NCBI GenBank assembly: GCA_022824025.1 | Contig: JAJEBF010000014.1 | Coordinates: 434,001 to 498,000 of the forward strand | Source of the DNA: Caldilineaceae bacterium | GTDB taxonomy: Bacteria; Chloroflexota; Anaerolineae; Caldilineales; Caldilineaceae | Reading direction: 5' to 3' | DNA: 64,000 nt | Part shown: positions 17,668 through 26,960 of the stretch, in pieces | Position numbering within the stretch: the stretch's first letter is position 1 | Layout: every line of letters begins with the position of its first letter | Notes under the pieces: model-generated | What the model was told of the DNA's origin: nothing | What the model saw: the letters and a program-made list of their open reading frames with translations, nothing else | Databases searched by the model: none | Program-made: the position numbers and the translations under genes

Positions 17668-19062
17668 ATGCAAAGGACTCTATCGCGACGTGATTTCTTG
17701 AAAGCCGCTGCCCTCACCGGTGGCGCTGCCGCCCTGGCCGCCTGCGCAGCCCCTGTAGCCCCCGGCTCCGACGGAGCAGAGAGCGAAGCAGCGATGGCGC
17801 CAGTCGAAATTCAATGGTGGTCCTTCCCCATCGGCCTGCCCTCCGACATCTACCCCCATGGCAGCTGGGAGCAGGAAAAGGCCGACGAGTATATGGACAT
17901 GCATCCCCACGTCCAGATCTCCTACCAGGGAATGGGCTGGGATTCGCTGACCAAAATGGCTACCTCCGTCACCGCTGGCAACCCACCTAACATGATCCTG
18001 CGCGGCGGTGTCGACCAAATCATCTATGCACTCGAAGGCGACGTGGCCCTCGAAGTAGAGTTGCCGCAAGAGTTCAAGGACGACCTGCCAGCAGGTTGGT
18101 ACGATGGTCTCCTCTACAAGGGCAAGAACTACATGGTGCCCTTCTATACCCTTGCCAACGGCATGACACTCAACCTCGACATCATCGAAGAGGCCGGCGC
18201 CACCCACCTCATCCCCGAAGGGCCGGATCGAGCTTGGAGCTTTGACGACTACACCGCTCTCATGCAAGCATGTAGCATTGAGCGCGATGACGGCACCAGA
18301 ATCTGGGGCAACGTCTTCTCGACCCAGCAAACCAATCCGTTCTTCTACTGGCCCGAGCAGGTGTTGAGCTGGAACTGGGGAACCGACACCGTGGAACTGT
18401 CGGACGGCCAGTGGCGCTGCCTTCTCGGCGACGAAGAGGGCCTGGCCTGGCTGCAATGGATGCAAGACCTCTATTTCGTCCACGAGCTCATACCCAATCC
18501 ATCAGGCCTCAGCGCCAGCCGCTGGGATTATTGGAACCAGAACTCCCTGGTCGGTACAATCGGGCCAAGCCTCAGCTACTCTCAGCGTCCCGAAATGGAG
18601 GTCGATCCCGATACGCTCGAAGTGACGAATACAGAGCTCGGTTTCAGATGGCTTTTCGTACAGCCGCCCACAAACCCCGGCGTCCCCCACTCCTCCTACT
18701 GGGGTGGCCCCCTGCTCGATGTCAATCAGGTACTGTTCCGCTCCGGTGGTACCGAAACCATAGACCCGTCTATCGACTTCTCACTCTGGCTGACCAACGT
18801 CGAGAACCAGACCTGGTTGGCCCAGTATCTGCTGCCCGTGCGAACGTCCGCCCGTGAAGGGATTAACAGCCCCATGCTGGCGTGGCACTTCGAAAACTAT
18901 ATCCCCTACGGACGACAGAGAATTTCGGCCAACGGCGGACGCGCCCGCGAAACCGTCGAGCAGCTTGAACTCGTCCTGCAGAAAATCTTTCTGCCAATGT
19001 CGCCTGAGGAAGCTGTCCAGGACTTCTGCGAGGCCGTTGAAAAACTGGACTGGTTCGTTTAA
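17668..19062 (+). CDS. ABC transporter extracellular solute-binding protein, family 1
   Basis: Captures a solute outside the membrane for the two permeases encoded downstream. The 464-residue protein has a Tat-like and lipoprotein signal: SRRDFLKAAALTGG followed by ALAACAAP, with the cysteine near residue 27 as the lipid anchor. The mature part has the pattern of sugar-type (MalE/UgpB class) binding proteins, such as PNMILRGGVDQIIYAL and a Trp-rich middle. The ATG at 17668 is preceded by TAGGAGG (17654-17660) at 7 bases. Ligand cannot be read from sequence; the MalF/MalG-like partners suggest a carbohydrate, while the dioxygenase neighbours leave room for another organic solute. Confidence 0.9.
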   Translation: MQRTLSRRDFLKAAALTGGAAALAACAAPVAPGSDGAESEAAMAPVEIQWWSFPIGLPSDIYPHGSWEQEKADEYMDMHPHVQISYQGMGWDSLTKMATSVTAGNPPNMILRGGVDQIIYALEGDVALEVELPQEFKDDLPAGWYDGLLYKGKNYMVPFYTLANGMTLNLDIIEEAGATHLIPEGPDRAWSFDDYTALMQACSIERDDGTRIWGNVFSTQQTNPFFYWPEQVLSWNWGTDTVELSDGQWRCLLGDEEGLAWLQWMQDLYFVHELIPNPSGLSASRWDYWNQNSLVGTIGPSLSYSQRPEMEVDPDTLEVTNTELGFRWLFVQPPTNPGVPHSSYWGGPLLDVNQVLFRSGGTETIDPSIDFSLWLTNVENQTWLAQYLLPVRTSAREGINSPMLAWHFENYIPYGRQRISANGGRARETVEQLELVLQKIFLPMSPEEAVQDFCEAVEKLDWFV

Positions 19063-19123
19063 AAGACCGCGCGGAATGCGTGCCGTCTCCTGACAGTACG
19101 CATTCCGCTCACCATGCCGAACG

Positions 19124-20080
19124 ATGGTACAGCGAACAGACAGCGCCGACTCAATCAGTTCCCCTCCCGTCAGCGGGCTCAAAAGGCTCCCTTGGCTGCG
19201 TATGACCTATTCCCAGCAGGACAAAGTGTGGGGCTACCTCCTCATCGCCCCTTTTATGGTCTTCTTCCTCATCTTCTTTATCCTGCCCTACGGAATGGTC
19301 ATCTGGCTGAGCTTTGTTGACTGGCATCCGCGCGGCGTAACCGAATGGGTCGCTTTCCAGAACTATGTCGACGTCGTCGAAATGCCCAGCGCCCAGAAGG
19401 CCATGGTAAATTCCTTCTACTATGCCCTCATGGTCGTCCCTACATCGACGATCCTTTCCCTGCTCACCGCAATCCTGATCGTCTCCCTACGCAGTCCAAC
19501 CCTTCGCGGCTTCTTCCAGGCAACCTTCTACTTGCCCGGAGTGATTTCCGGCCTCGCGGTCGCCATCATCTGGCGCTTCGTCTTTGACTTTCACGTTGGC
19601 GTCCTCAACTACGCCCTGTCCCTGATCAGCCTTGAACCAGTCAACTGGTTGGGAAACATCTATACTGCCTTGCCTTCTCTGGCCGGGATGGCCGTGGTTT
19701 CCAGCAACGGCGTCGCCATCATCATCTTCTGCGCGGCCCTGCTCGGTATCCCCACCAGCCTTTACGACGCAGCCGCCGTCGATGGCGCCGCCTTCTGGCG
19801 CAAACACTGGTCTGTCACCTTGCCCCTGCTTACGCCAGCCCTGCTCTATGTCATCGTCGTCTCAACACTTGGAGCCCTGCAGGTCTTCGTCCCCGTGTTC
19901 GTGCTGACGCGCGGCGGCCCCGTCCACAGCACCATGACCGTCGGCTACTACATCTACAATCAACTGATCTTCTACGGCAACGCTGGTACGGCCGCAGCCG
20001 CCGGGCTCCTTCTCCTGATCGCAACCGTCGGATTTACGATCGTGCAGTTCCGCCGCTTTTCACAGGTCGTAGAATTTTAA
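19124..20080 (+). CDS. ABC sugar-type permease, MalF/UgpA class
   Basis: Inner-membrane subunit of the importer, 318 residues with six predicted helices after a hydrophilic N-terminus of about 30 residues. The EAA loop that docks the ATPase is DAAAVDGAAFWRKHWSVTLP, close to the family consensus EAAxxDGAxxxxxFxxIxLP. The end GLLLLIATVGFTIVQFRR is typical of this class. It follows the binding-protein gene by 61 bases and precedes the second permease by 16. An ATP-binding subunit is not encoded in this cluster or elsewhere in the window, so a shared ATPase such as MsmX/UgpC type is expected. Confidence 0.92.
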   Translation: MVQRTDSADSISSPPVSGLKRLPWLRMTYSQQDKVWGYLLIAPFMVFFLIFFILPYGMVIWLSFVDWHPRGVTEWVAFQNYVDVVEMPSAQKAMVNSFYYALMVVPTSTILSLLTAILIVSLRSPTLRGFFQATFYLPGVISGLAVAIIWRFVFDFHVGVLNYALSLISLEPVNWLGNIYTALPSLAGMAVVSSNGVAIIIFCAALLGIPTSLYDAAAVDGAAFWRKHWSVTLPLLTPALLYVIVVSTLGALQVFVPVFVLTRGGPVHSTMTVGYYIYNQLIFYGNAGTAAAAGLLLLIATVGFTIVQFRRFSQVVEF

Positions 20081-20096
20081 ACCGGGTAAGCGAAAT

Positions 20097-21020
20097 ATGG
20101 CTTCCACTACCCAACTGGAAAAAATGCCCCGAAGAGGGATGCTTCTAACTGTACAAACACGCCTCTTGCCGGAAGGCGCGAACAGCGCATTGCGCTACGT
20201 GGCCCTTCTCCTCATCCTTCTGCTCGGCGCGGTCTCACTGTTCCCACTCTACTGGGCCGTCGTCACCAGCTTTACCCATCCCCAGGATGTTGCCATCATT
20301 CCGCCATCATTTGTCCTCACGAGGCCCGTGCTCAAGAACTACATAGACCTCATTCAGGGCACAGGAGTCTCCAATGCACCCGTCGTTCGCTGGTTTTTGA
20401 ACAGTGTCTTCACCGGTGTGGCCTCCACTCTTGGCGTGGTTCTGGTCGCTTCGCTCGCCGGCTACAGCTTCGCGCGTAAACAGTTTCCAGGAAGAGACAA
20501 GCTGTTCTGGATCATCATCAGCACGATGCTCGTCCCCGCCTGGTCGACGATTATCGCCTCCTATGTCCTGACCCTCAAGCTGGGCATGCACGACACCTAC
20601 TGGGTCCTGATTCTTCCTGGTATTGCCTCACCTTTTGCGCTGTTCCTCTTCCGCCAATTTGCCATGACCCTGCCCGATGAGCTCTTCCAGGCCGCCCGCA
20701 TCGACGGCGCGCACGAACTGCAGCTCTGGTGGATGATCACTCTCCCTCTCTCCAGGCCCGTTCTGGCTACCCTTGCAATCTTCACCTTCGTCGCCCATTG
20801 GAATGACTTTCTGTGGCCCCTTCTCGTCCTCAACAAGCCCAACATCTATACCATGCCCGTGGGCGTGTCAATCATCATGTACCAGATCCAAGGCGCAGGA
20901 CCTTCTTACGGTATCAGCATGTCCGCCGCTATCCTCATGTCCGTGCTTCCTATCCTCGCCTTCCTGCTGATGCAAAGGCAGATGATTCAGGGGATCACCA
21001 TCGGTTCGCTCAAGGGATAA
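20097..21020 (+). CDS. ABC sugar-type permease, MalG/UgpE class
   Basis: Second inner-membrane subunit, 307 residues with six helices. The EAA loop reads QAARIDGAHELQLWWMITLP, and VAHWNDFLWPLLVLNKP matches the conserved region before the last helices of MalG-type permeases. It forms a heterodimer with the preceding MalF-like subunit. The stop is 30 bases before the first of three dioxygenase genes, so importer and dioxygenases are probably on one transcript. Confidence 0.92.
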   Translation: MASTTQLEKMPRRGMLLTVQTRLLPEGANSALRYVALLLILLLGAVSLFPLYWAVVTSFTHPQDVAIIPPSFVLTRPVLKNYIDLIQGTGVSNAPVVRWFLNSVFTGVASTLGVVLVASLAGYSFARKQFPGRDKLFWIIISTMLVPAWSTIIASYVLTLKLGMHDTYWVLILPGIASPFALFLFRQFAMTLPDELFQAARIDGAHELQLWWMITLPLSRPVLATLAIFTFVAHWNDFLWPLLVLNKPNIYTMPVGVSIIMYQIQGAGPSYGISMSAAILMSVLPILAFLLMQRQMIQGITIGSLKG

Positions 21021-21050
21021 GTCAGCCTGCAACGTCGCAAGGATCCTTCC

Positions 21051-21956
21051 ATGGATTACAGTCACATTGAGAAACCGGACCTTGGCTATCGCTATGAGTT
21101 CAGCATCGATGAATTGGAAGCCATGAATGAATGTGTCGAAGCCCACGGCTTCGCCATCATAAAAAACGTCTTGACCGAAGAGCTGGTGCAGGAGCTTCGG
21201 GAATCCGTTGTCGAGGTCCTCGATCCGGACGGCACGCTGGGCGAAGGCAACAGCTTTACCCACACAGCATTCGTCGAGCATTCCCCAGCCACCTGGAAAC
21301 TGTTCGAACATGAGCCGTTCATGCGCGTGAACCGCTTCTACTGCGGCGACGGCGGGCTGACCATCCACCGTTCCGCCGCGATTATCCGCAACCCCGGCTC
21401 CGACCCGTTAGGTTGGCACTCTGACTGGCATGGATTCTCTGATGCACCGCCGCAAAACGCGGGAGATGTGCTTAACAGGTTCCTCTTGCCTTCCGGTCTC
21501 TGGTTCTACATCACCGGCTCCTTCCCCAAACACGGCGGCCTGGCCATCATCGAAGACTCCCACGTCGACGACTGGGAAGGGCCAGAGGGCTTCCAGCTGA
21601 CCCCCGATAAGCGCTCATTCCACCCCATAGGAACCGAACCCCACAACTATGTTGGCTTCGACGTGCCCGGTATGGTACCGCTCTTCGGCGAGCCGGTTGA
21701 CCAGCTCGTCTTCGCCACGCGCACATACCACGCCGCCTTCCCCAACCGCATCGACCGCGTTCGACTCTCCTGCGGCGTTGGATTCCGCCCCAAAGAGTAC
21801 AAGATTGACGCGCCTTGGCCGCTCCCAGAGACCGCGAAAGCGTTCATAGAGGCGCTTCCCCAGCGTTATCAGCACTATGTTGAGGAATATACCGGCATCC
21901 AGAATGACTGGCGGCCCGACGAAGCGGAACCACAAGCAGACGCCATGATGGGGTAG
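21051..21956 (+). CDS. Phytanoyl-CoA dioxygenase (PhyH) family protein 1
   Basis: Probable Fe(II)/2-oxoglutarate-dependent oxygenase, cytoplasmic, 301 residues. The iron triad is visible: H123 and D125 in WHSDWHGF and H227 in TYHAAFPN. NRIDRVRLSCG supplies the arginine expected to bind 2-oxoglutarate. The first of three tandem paralogues; all start with a MDxSxIxKPxLGYxYEF pattern. It differs from the others by having SDWHGF instead of SDFCGF, VNRFYCGD instead of AQR-type, and FLLPSG instead of GPWPSG in the double-stranded helix. Family members hydroxylate lipids, quaternary amines (ectoine) and natural products; the substrate here is unknown. The importer genes lie 30 bases upstream. Confidence 0.88.
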   Translation: MDYSHIEKPDLGYRYEFSIDELEAMNECVEAHGFAIIKNVLTEELVQELRESVVEVLDPDGTLGEGNSFTHTAFVEHSPATWKLFEHEPFMRVNRFYCGDGGLTIHRSAAIIRNPGSDPLGWHSDWHGFSDAPPQNAGDVLNRFLLPSGLWFYITGSFPKHGGLAIIEDSHVDDWEGPEGFQLTPDKRSFHPIGTEPHNYVGFDVPGMVPLFGEPVDQLVFATRTYHAAFPNRIDRVRLSCGVGFRPKEYKIDAPWPLPETAKAFIEALPQRYQHYVEEYTGIQNDWRPDEAEPQADAMMG

Positions 21957-22098
21957 CGCCGAGCGTACAACTGTCACTTTAGAGACGAAGCAGCTTCATC
22001 GCAGCCAGTGAGCGCGCCATCATGAAGGGCGGTTGCCTTCTGCATGGCGTGGTCATCAGGCCAGAGCGCGCAAAGCCTTGCAAATGCCGGAGCGCAAT

Positions 22099-22986
22099 AT
22101 GGACGACAGCCGCATCCAGAAACCCAATCTGGGCTACCCCTACGAATTCACGCTGAACGAACTGGATGCCGCGCAACAGTGCATCGAAGCGCACGGCTTC
22201 GCAATCATCAAAAAAGTGCTCTGTGATGAACTGGTGAAAGAGCTTCAGGAATCGGTCCAACAGGTCCTGGATCCCGACAACGCGCTGGGAGCGGGAAACA
22301 GCTTCACCCATTCCGCCTTCATTGAAGACTCGCCAACCATGTGGAAGCTGCTCGACCACGAGCCCTATCTGCGCGCGCAGCGGACCTTCTGCCTGAGCGA
22401 AGACCTCGCCATCCTCCGCACTGCCGCGATCCTGCGCAATCCCGGCTCCGCGCCGCTCGCATGGCACTCCGACTTCTGCGGCTTTTCCAACGACCCTCCC
22501 AAATTCTCAGGTGACATCCTGAACCGCGGCCCATGGCCGTCCGGTCTCTGGTTCTACATCACCGGGTCCAACCCCGAACATGGCGGCCTGGCCCTCATCG
22601 AAGACTCCCATCTCGAAGACTGGACGCCTCCGGAAGGCTTCCAGTTCACGCCGGATCGGCGCTCCTTTCACAAGAAGGGAACCGAACCCGACAGGTACGT
22701 CGGCTTCGACGTGCCCGGGCTGGTGCCCATCATCACAGATCCATGCGACCAGATCGTATTTGCATCCCGTACCTACCACGCCGCCTTTCCCAATCGGACT
22801 GATCGCGTGAGACTTTCCTGCGCCATCATTTACCGCCCGCGTGCCTACAGGATTGAAGCGCCATGGCCCCTCTCCGTGAAGGCGCAGGCCTTCCTGAAGG
22901 CCTTGCCCCTACGATTGCAACCGTTTGTTGAAGGATATGTTGGGATCGACAATGACTGGAGCGGCGAGCAAGGAAAGATGGGATAG
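22099..22986 (+). CDS. Phytanoyl-CoA dioxygenase (PhyH) family protein 2
   Basis: Second paralogue, 295 residues. H123 and D125 in WHSDFCGF and the distal histidine in TYHAAFPN form the iron site, and NRTDRVRLSC holds the 2-oxoglutarate arginine. The ATG at 22099 aligns exactly with the starts of copies 1 and 3 and follows GGAG at 22089-22092; an ATG at 22084 is also in frame. The gap from copy 1 is 142 bases, long enough for an independent signal, although I see no good promoter. Its closest copy by eye is number 3 (shared SDFCGF, FSGDILNRGPWPSG). Confidence 0.88.
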   Translation: MDDSRIQKPNLGYPYEFTLNELDAAQQCIEAHGFAIIKKVLCDELVKELQESVQQVLDPDNALGAGNSFTHSAFIEDSPTMWKLLDHEPYLRAQRTFCLSEDLAILRTAAILRNPGSAPLAWHSDFCGFSNDPPKFSGDILNRGPWPSGLWFYITGSNPEHGGLALIEDSHLEDWTPPEGFQFTPDRRSFHKKGTEPDRYVGFDVPGLVPIITDPCDQIVFASRTYHAAFPNRTDRVRLSCAIIYRPRAYRIEAPWPLSVKAQAFLKALPLRLQPFVEGYVGIDNDWSGEQGKMG

Positions 22987-23161
22987 CGGCAGGCGCCCTC
23001 AAGTGCCCGCCAAGCCGCCGACCCGAAAACCGCGCCTCCAGGAAGCGCTTCAGTGACGGACGTGTGCATTCTGTAGCAGGCACTGCGATGAAAACGCTTG
23101 AACCTGAATTAGCTGGGCCTGCCCGATACCGCCCTATGCCTCACCCCAAAAGGAGTCCTGA

Positions 23162-24049
23162 ATGGATTACAGCCACATCCAGAAGCCTGAACTGGGCTAC
23201 CGCTACGAATTCACGCTCGACGAACTGCACGCCGCGCAGGCATGCGTCGAGGCCCACGGTTTCGCTATCCTGAAAGACGTGCTCACCGATGATATCGTCG
23301 CTGAGCTTCAGCAGTCGGTCAAGCAGGTGATCGACCCGGACGACACCCTTGGCCCGGGCAACAGCTTCACCCACACCTCCTTTATCGAACACTCCCCAGC
23401 CATGTGGAAACTGTTCGACCACGAACCCTTCATGCGCGCCCAGCGCGTCTTCTGCCAGACCGAAGAGCTGACCATCAACCGCACCGCCGCCATCATCCGC
23501 AACCCGGGCTCCGACCCGCTCACATGGCACTCCGACTTCTGCGGCTTCACCGACGGCCCGCCCACCTTCTCCGGTGACATCCTCAATCGCGGACCCTGGC
23601 CCTCCGGCCTGTGGTTCTACATCACCGGCTCCCATCCCAGACACGGCGGCCTTGCCGTGATCGAAGATTCCCACGTCGAAGGCTGGGAAGGGCCCGAAGG
23701 CTTCCAGCTGACCCCTGACCAGCGCTCCTTCCATCGCATCGGGACAGAACCTGAAGGCTACGTCGGCTTCGACGTGCCCGGTATGGTGCCCCTCTTCACC
23801 GATCCCGGCGACGAAATCATCTTCGCCTCCCGCACCTACCACTCCGCCTTCCCCAACCGGGTCGACCGCGTCCGTCTTTCCTGCGGCATCGGGCTGCGCC
23901 CGCGCAACTACCCCGTCAACGCCCCATGGCCGCTTTCCGCGGACGCAGAAGCCTTCCTGCAAGCCTTCCCCGACCGCCTCCAGCCATTGGTCGAGGACTA
24001 TGTCGGCATCGACCCGGCCTGGCGAGGAGACGACGCCATGATGGGGTAG
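23162..24049 (+). CDS. Phytanoyl-CoA dioxygenase (PhyH) family protein 3
   Basis: Third paralogue, 295 residues, with the same active-site numbering: H123, D125 (WHSDFCGF) and distal histidine in TYHSAFPN; NRVDRVRLSCG near the end. The start has AGGAG at 23151-23155. The gap from copy 2 is 175 bases. Like copy 1 it ends in DAMMG. All three appear intact, so duplication has been followed by divergence around the active-site entrance rather than decay. They may act in turn on one substrate or on a set of related imported solutes. Confidence 0.88.
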   Translation: MDYSHIQKPELGYRYEFTLDELHAAQACVEAHGFAILKDVLTDDIVAELQQSVKQVIDPDDTLGPGNSFTHTSFIEHSPAMWKLFDHEPFMRAQRVFCQTEELTINRTAAIIRNPGSDPLTWHSDFCGFTDGPPTFSGDILNRGPWPSGLWFYITGSHPRHGGLAVIEDSHVEGWEGPEGFQLTPDQRSFHRIGTEPEGYVGFDVPGMVPLFTDPGDEIIFASRTYHSAFPNRVDRVRLSCGIGLRPRNYPVNAPWPLSADAEAFLQAFPDRLQPLVEDYVGIDPAWRGDDAMMG

Positions 24050-24057
24050 TGTCCCTA

Positions 24058-24141
24058 GGCGCAGTCCAAATTTGAGGTAGCCGAGTAAAACGGGCTGCAT
24101 GCCTTAACGTGTATGCCCACAGGCAGCCTCAAATCTGCGCC
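24058..24141 (+). terminator. Long imperfect stem-loop after the dioxygenase operon
   Basis: GGCGCAG (24058-24064) pairs with CTGCGCC (24135-24141), and ATTTGAGG (24070-24077) with CCTCAAAT (24127-24134); a five-base bulge sits on the left arm. The 49-base apical part holds further short complementary pieces. It begins 8 bases after the last dioxygenase stop, so a terminator or mRNA 3' stabiliser is likely, though no T-run follows. The rest of 24050-24358 holds a family A repeat and no gene. Confidence 0.45.
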
Positions 24142-24220
24142 GAACTTGCCCCGCGGCATAAACGCGCCCCCGCCACACCGAACATGTTCGCCGCGCTTCG
24201 TTTGCCCGCCCCGTCTTTCC

Positions 24221-24247
24221 CTGTAGGGGCGCCCCTTGTGGGCGCCC
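24221..24247. repeat. Dispersed inverted repeat, partial copy (family A)
   Basis: CTGTAGGGGCGCCC (24221-24234), CTTGT, then GGGCGCCC (24240-24247). The outer six bases of the right arm (CTACAG in the complete copy) are replaced by AAGCCC. Confidence 0.75.
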
Positions 24248-24358
24248 AAGCCCCTCCGCCCACAAACACTGCTCCAATCAGAGCCCCCAACAACTTCCTC
24301 GCGCCCATCTCCTGCAGTTCTCACCGCGTCATCGTCAATTCACCGTCCAAATCCCCGT

Positions 24359-25369
24359 TCAGACAACGGTCCGCACACCGCGCCGCTTCCCCTGGCTCGC
24401 CCGCTTCTCCATCCGCAACGAGGCCACGCGCCTTCCATCCAGCTTGAAGTCCTCCCCCGCGCCCGCCTCGCGGAATCCCAGCGATCTGAACAGATCCTGC
24501 TTCTCCTCATCTTCCACTGATACCACGGCAAAATACTCCAACGCGCCTTCCCCCACGCGCCCCTCCATCGCGGCCTGCAGCAACCCCTCCCAACTTCCCG
24601 CAAAGCGCGCATGCGTGAACCCGTCAACCTGCACATCCCCCCCGCCGCTCTTGCGCGCCGTCGACAGCCCCACCACCCGACCGTCAGCTGTTCTGGCGGA
24701 GTACCACGCGCCCTCGCCCTTCTGCGTTATCCGCTGGTACCGCAAATGGAGACCCATGCACGAAATCTGCGTGGCATAGCGGGTGGAAAACACATTCGTG
24801 TTCGCATCCATCACCTGCCAGTCATGCGGACACACGATCAATGGGATCATCGGAACGCGGTCCGCGGGCGTCGCCTCTGCCACCGTCGTCCCTGCCGCCG
24901 CCGATCCTTTCCGAAAATAGTCTACCAGGAACGCCTCTGGCGATTCCCCGCTGACCACCTTGACCATCACCTCCGCTCCCGCCAGCTTGCGCCAGCCCAG
25001 CCGGTAGTAGACGCGGGCCGCCGCGGGATTTACCGTCCCCAGAAAAAACGCCTCTCCCCCCGCCGCCCGCAGTTCCTCCACGGCCTGACTGCACAGCGCC
25101 GTGGCAATCCCTCGCCCGCGAAATGGCTCAGCCGTCGCGACTTCCCCGAATCCAGCAATCGCCGGCGCCGACCTCGACTGCATCGTAAAGCACGTCCCAA
25201 CCACGCGCCCGCCCTCTTTGCTCAAGTAAAGCCTGCTTCGACTGTAGTCCTCTTCTGCTCCCAGGAATACCTCAGGCCCGATTTCCGGGAAAACACTCCC
25301 AAAAATCGACTCCCAGAATAGCCTCAATTCGTCGACCAGCTCCACCTCAATCGGAACGCCGTATCTCAA
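24359..25369 (-). CDS. GNAT family N-acetyltransferase
   Basis: Probable acyl-CoA-dependent acetyltransferase of about 336 residues with two GNAT-like halves. The first half has VATAEPFRGRGIATALCSQA, the acetyl-CoA pyrophosphate-binding motif (RGRGIA), and AARVYYRLGW after it. The second half (YFAVVSVEDEEKQDLFRSLGF) keeps the fold pattern but lacks a clear RxxGxG motif, so it may be structural. The acceptor is unknown. I place the start at TTG 25369, which follows GGGGAGAGGG; an upstream GTG at 25471 would add 34 residues translated from CCACCAA-type repeat DNA, which is unlikely to be coding. The gene is alone on its strand between two repeat-bearing gaps. Confidence 0.75.
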   Translation of the reverse strand: MRYGVPIEVELVDELRLFWESIFGSVFPEIGPEVFLGAEEDYSRSRLYLSKEGGRVVGTCFTMQSRSAPAIAGFGEVATAEPFRGRGIATALCSQAVEELRAAGGEAFFLGTVNPAAARVYYRLGWRKLAGAEVMVKVVSGESPEAFLVDYFRKGSAAAGTTVAEATPADRVPMIPLIVCPHDWQVMDANTNVFSTRYATQISCMGLHLRYQRITQKGEGAWYSARTADGRVVGLSTARKSGGGDVQVDGFTHARFAGSWEGLLQAAMEGRVGEGALEYFAVVSVEDEEKQDLFRSLGFREAGAGEDFKLDGRRVASLRMEKRASQGKRRGVRTVV

Positions 25370-25450
25370 TTGCCCTCTCCCCAAATTGTGCCTGGTCGCC
25401 AACGGACGAATGCCGCGCCAACCCCTTGCCGTATGCATACCCGCCGCCCG

Positions 25451-25481
25451 TGACCACCAACCCTTAACCACCTCCCTGCAG
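25451..25481. repeat. Degenerate heptamer repeat (family B)
   Basis: CCACCAA, CCCTTAA, CCACCTC in 7-base register, directly upstream of the GNAT gene. Recognisable only by comparison with the copies at 8531 and 31165. Confidence 0.4.
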
Positions 25482-25569
25482 TTCGGGCCGCCTCAGTTCC
25501 GACCCCAGGAACCCGCTCTACACGAATCCCATTCACCTGGCCCCGGCATGGGACAACCCAGCCCCTCTC

Positions 25570-26751
25570 TCACAGATCGCTGCCCCGCCTGATCGCATCC
25601 GAACCGAACCTCTTTCGCAGCGCCTTCACGGCCTCGTTTAGCTGGTCTTCCTTGGCCCGCGCCTCAGGGTCCGCCGCCATATCGAAAATGCTCATCTGCC
25701 GCGCCGCCGGTGTCAGGCCGCTGCATCCAACGCCTATCAAGCGCACTGCAGCCCCTTCCGCCCGGTTGGCAGCCAGCAACTCCACCGCGATCCGGTAAAT
25801 CTCATCCTCGTCGCCAACAGGTTGCGAGAGGGTCCTCTGACGCGTTCGCGTGGTGAAATCAGCCCAGCGCAACTTCAGACTGACCGTGCGCGCCGCCAGT
25901 CCGCCGCCCCGCAACCGGGCCCCAACCTGGGCTGCCTGCTGGCGCAACGACCGTCTCAGCGTCTCCGTATCTTCCACATCCTCAACAAAGGTTGTCTCCT
26001 GGCTGATCGACTTGGCCTCCCGCTCCGTAACAACCGGCCGCTGATCGATCCCCTGCGCCTGCCTCTGCAGATCCCGGCCCAGCTTGCCGAACTGTTGCGA
26101 CAGCAGCTCTCCCGATGCCGCCAGCACGTCGCTCACCTTGTGTATGCCAACCGCAGCCAGACGCTCCTTCGTGCGCGGGCCAACCCCCCACAGGGCATCC
26201 ACTGGAAGCGGCGCCAAAAACTCGGCCTCCCTTCCCGGCGGCACAACCTGGATCGCCCTCGGGTAGTCCCCCGTCTGCACCGCTGCCTTGCCGACATCCG
26301 TTGCGATCTTGGCCACCAGCTTGTTCGTCGCCGCGCCCAGCGATGAAGGCAGCCCCAGACTCTCCTCGACCTGCCTCTGCAGGTCACGCGCCAGCTCAGA
26401 CGCGTATTCCCGCCTCTCGCTCACATCAAGAAACGCCTCATCGATCGAGAGCTGCTCCACCAGCGGGGTCACGCTCCGCAAAATCCCCATCACCTGCCCC
26501 GAAACCCGCCCGTACGCCCGCATGTCCGGTGGGAGTACGCGCAACGCCGGGCACAGACGCACCGCCTGCGCCATCCCCATCGCCGAACGGATGCCGTACC
26601 TTCGCGCCGCGTAGGAGCACGAAGAAACCACTCCCCGGCTCTCCGGCCGCCCGCCGACCGCAAAGGGAACACCCTTCAAATCAGGATGCCGCAACTCTTC
26701 AACTGCACAGTAGAATGCGTCGAGATCAAAGTGGAGAATCTTGCGAACCAT
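25570..26751 (-). CDS. dinB: DNA polymerase IV (Y-family)
   Basis: Error-prone translesion polymerase, 393 residues. Catalytic signatures: KILHFDLDAFYCAVEE at the N-terminus, with the first metal-binding aspartates and the steric-gate aromatic, SYAARRYGIRSAM, and LSIDEAFLD with the second catalytic D-E pair. The thumb has the helix-hairpin-helix WGVGPRTKERL, and the little-finger domain follows to about residue 340. The ATG at 26751 gives the usual MVRKILHFD start; a further start at 26796 would add 15 unconserved residues. No beta-clamp-binding pentapeptide is obvious, although QMSIFD close to the C-terminus fits the QxSLF-like consensus well. I see no LexA box upstream. Confidence 0.95.
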   Translation of the reverse strand: MVRKILHFDLDAFYCAVEELRHPDLKGVPFAVGGRPESRGVVSSCSYAARRYGIRSAMGMAQAVRLCPALRVLPPDMRAYGRVSGQVMGILRSVTPLVEQLSIDEAFLDVSERREYASELARDLQRQVEESLGLPSSLGAATNKLVAKIATDVGKAAVQTGDYPRAIQVVPPGREAEFLAPLPVDALWGVGPRTKERLAAVGIHKVSDVLAASGELLSQQFGKLGRDLQRQAQGIDQRPVVTEREAKSISQETTFVEDVEDTETLRRSLRQQAAQVGARLRGGGLAARTVSLKLRWADFTTRTRQRTLSQPVGDEDEIYRIAVELLAANRAEGAAVRLIGVGCSGLTPAARQMSIFDMAADPEARAKEDQLNEAVKALRKRFGSDAIRRGSDL

Positions 26752-26960
26752 CCCATCAGCCCTCAGTTTACCCCCGCAAGCCGCACATCCCGGCACGCCC
26801 GTATTTTAGCACATCTGCCCTTGCCCCTTTTTGGCGACTTTCCGAGAGGCCGGATATGATGTGCCCCAGGAGAAGGGAATGCCCCTCTTGGCAAGACTCT
26901 TTCTTGGACGAGCGGCAACTTTCATCTTCGTTCACGCCTCCCCGCGAAAAGGTTGATTAC

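Noticed and set aside
17668..24049. A mobile element or phage origin for the importer-dioxygenase cluster
   Set aside because: There is no integrase, transposase, tRNA junction or direct repeat around it, and base composition matches the neighbours.
26115..26960. Long N-terminal extension of the EamA transporter frame
   Set aside because: It is Pro/Arg-rich, overlaps dinB on the opposite strand and lacks conserved sequence; ATG 26961 fits better.
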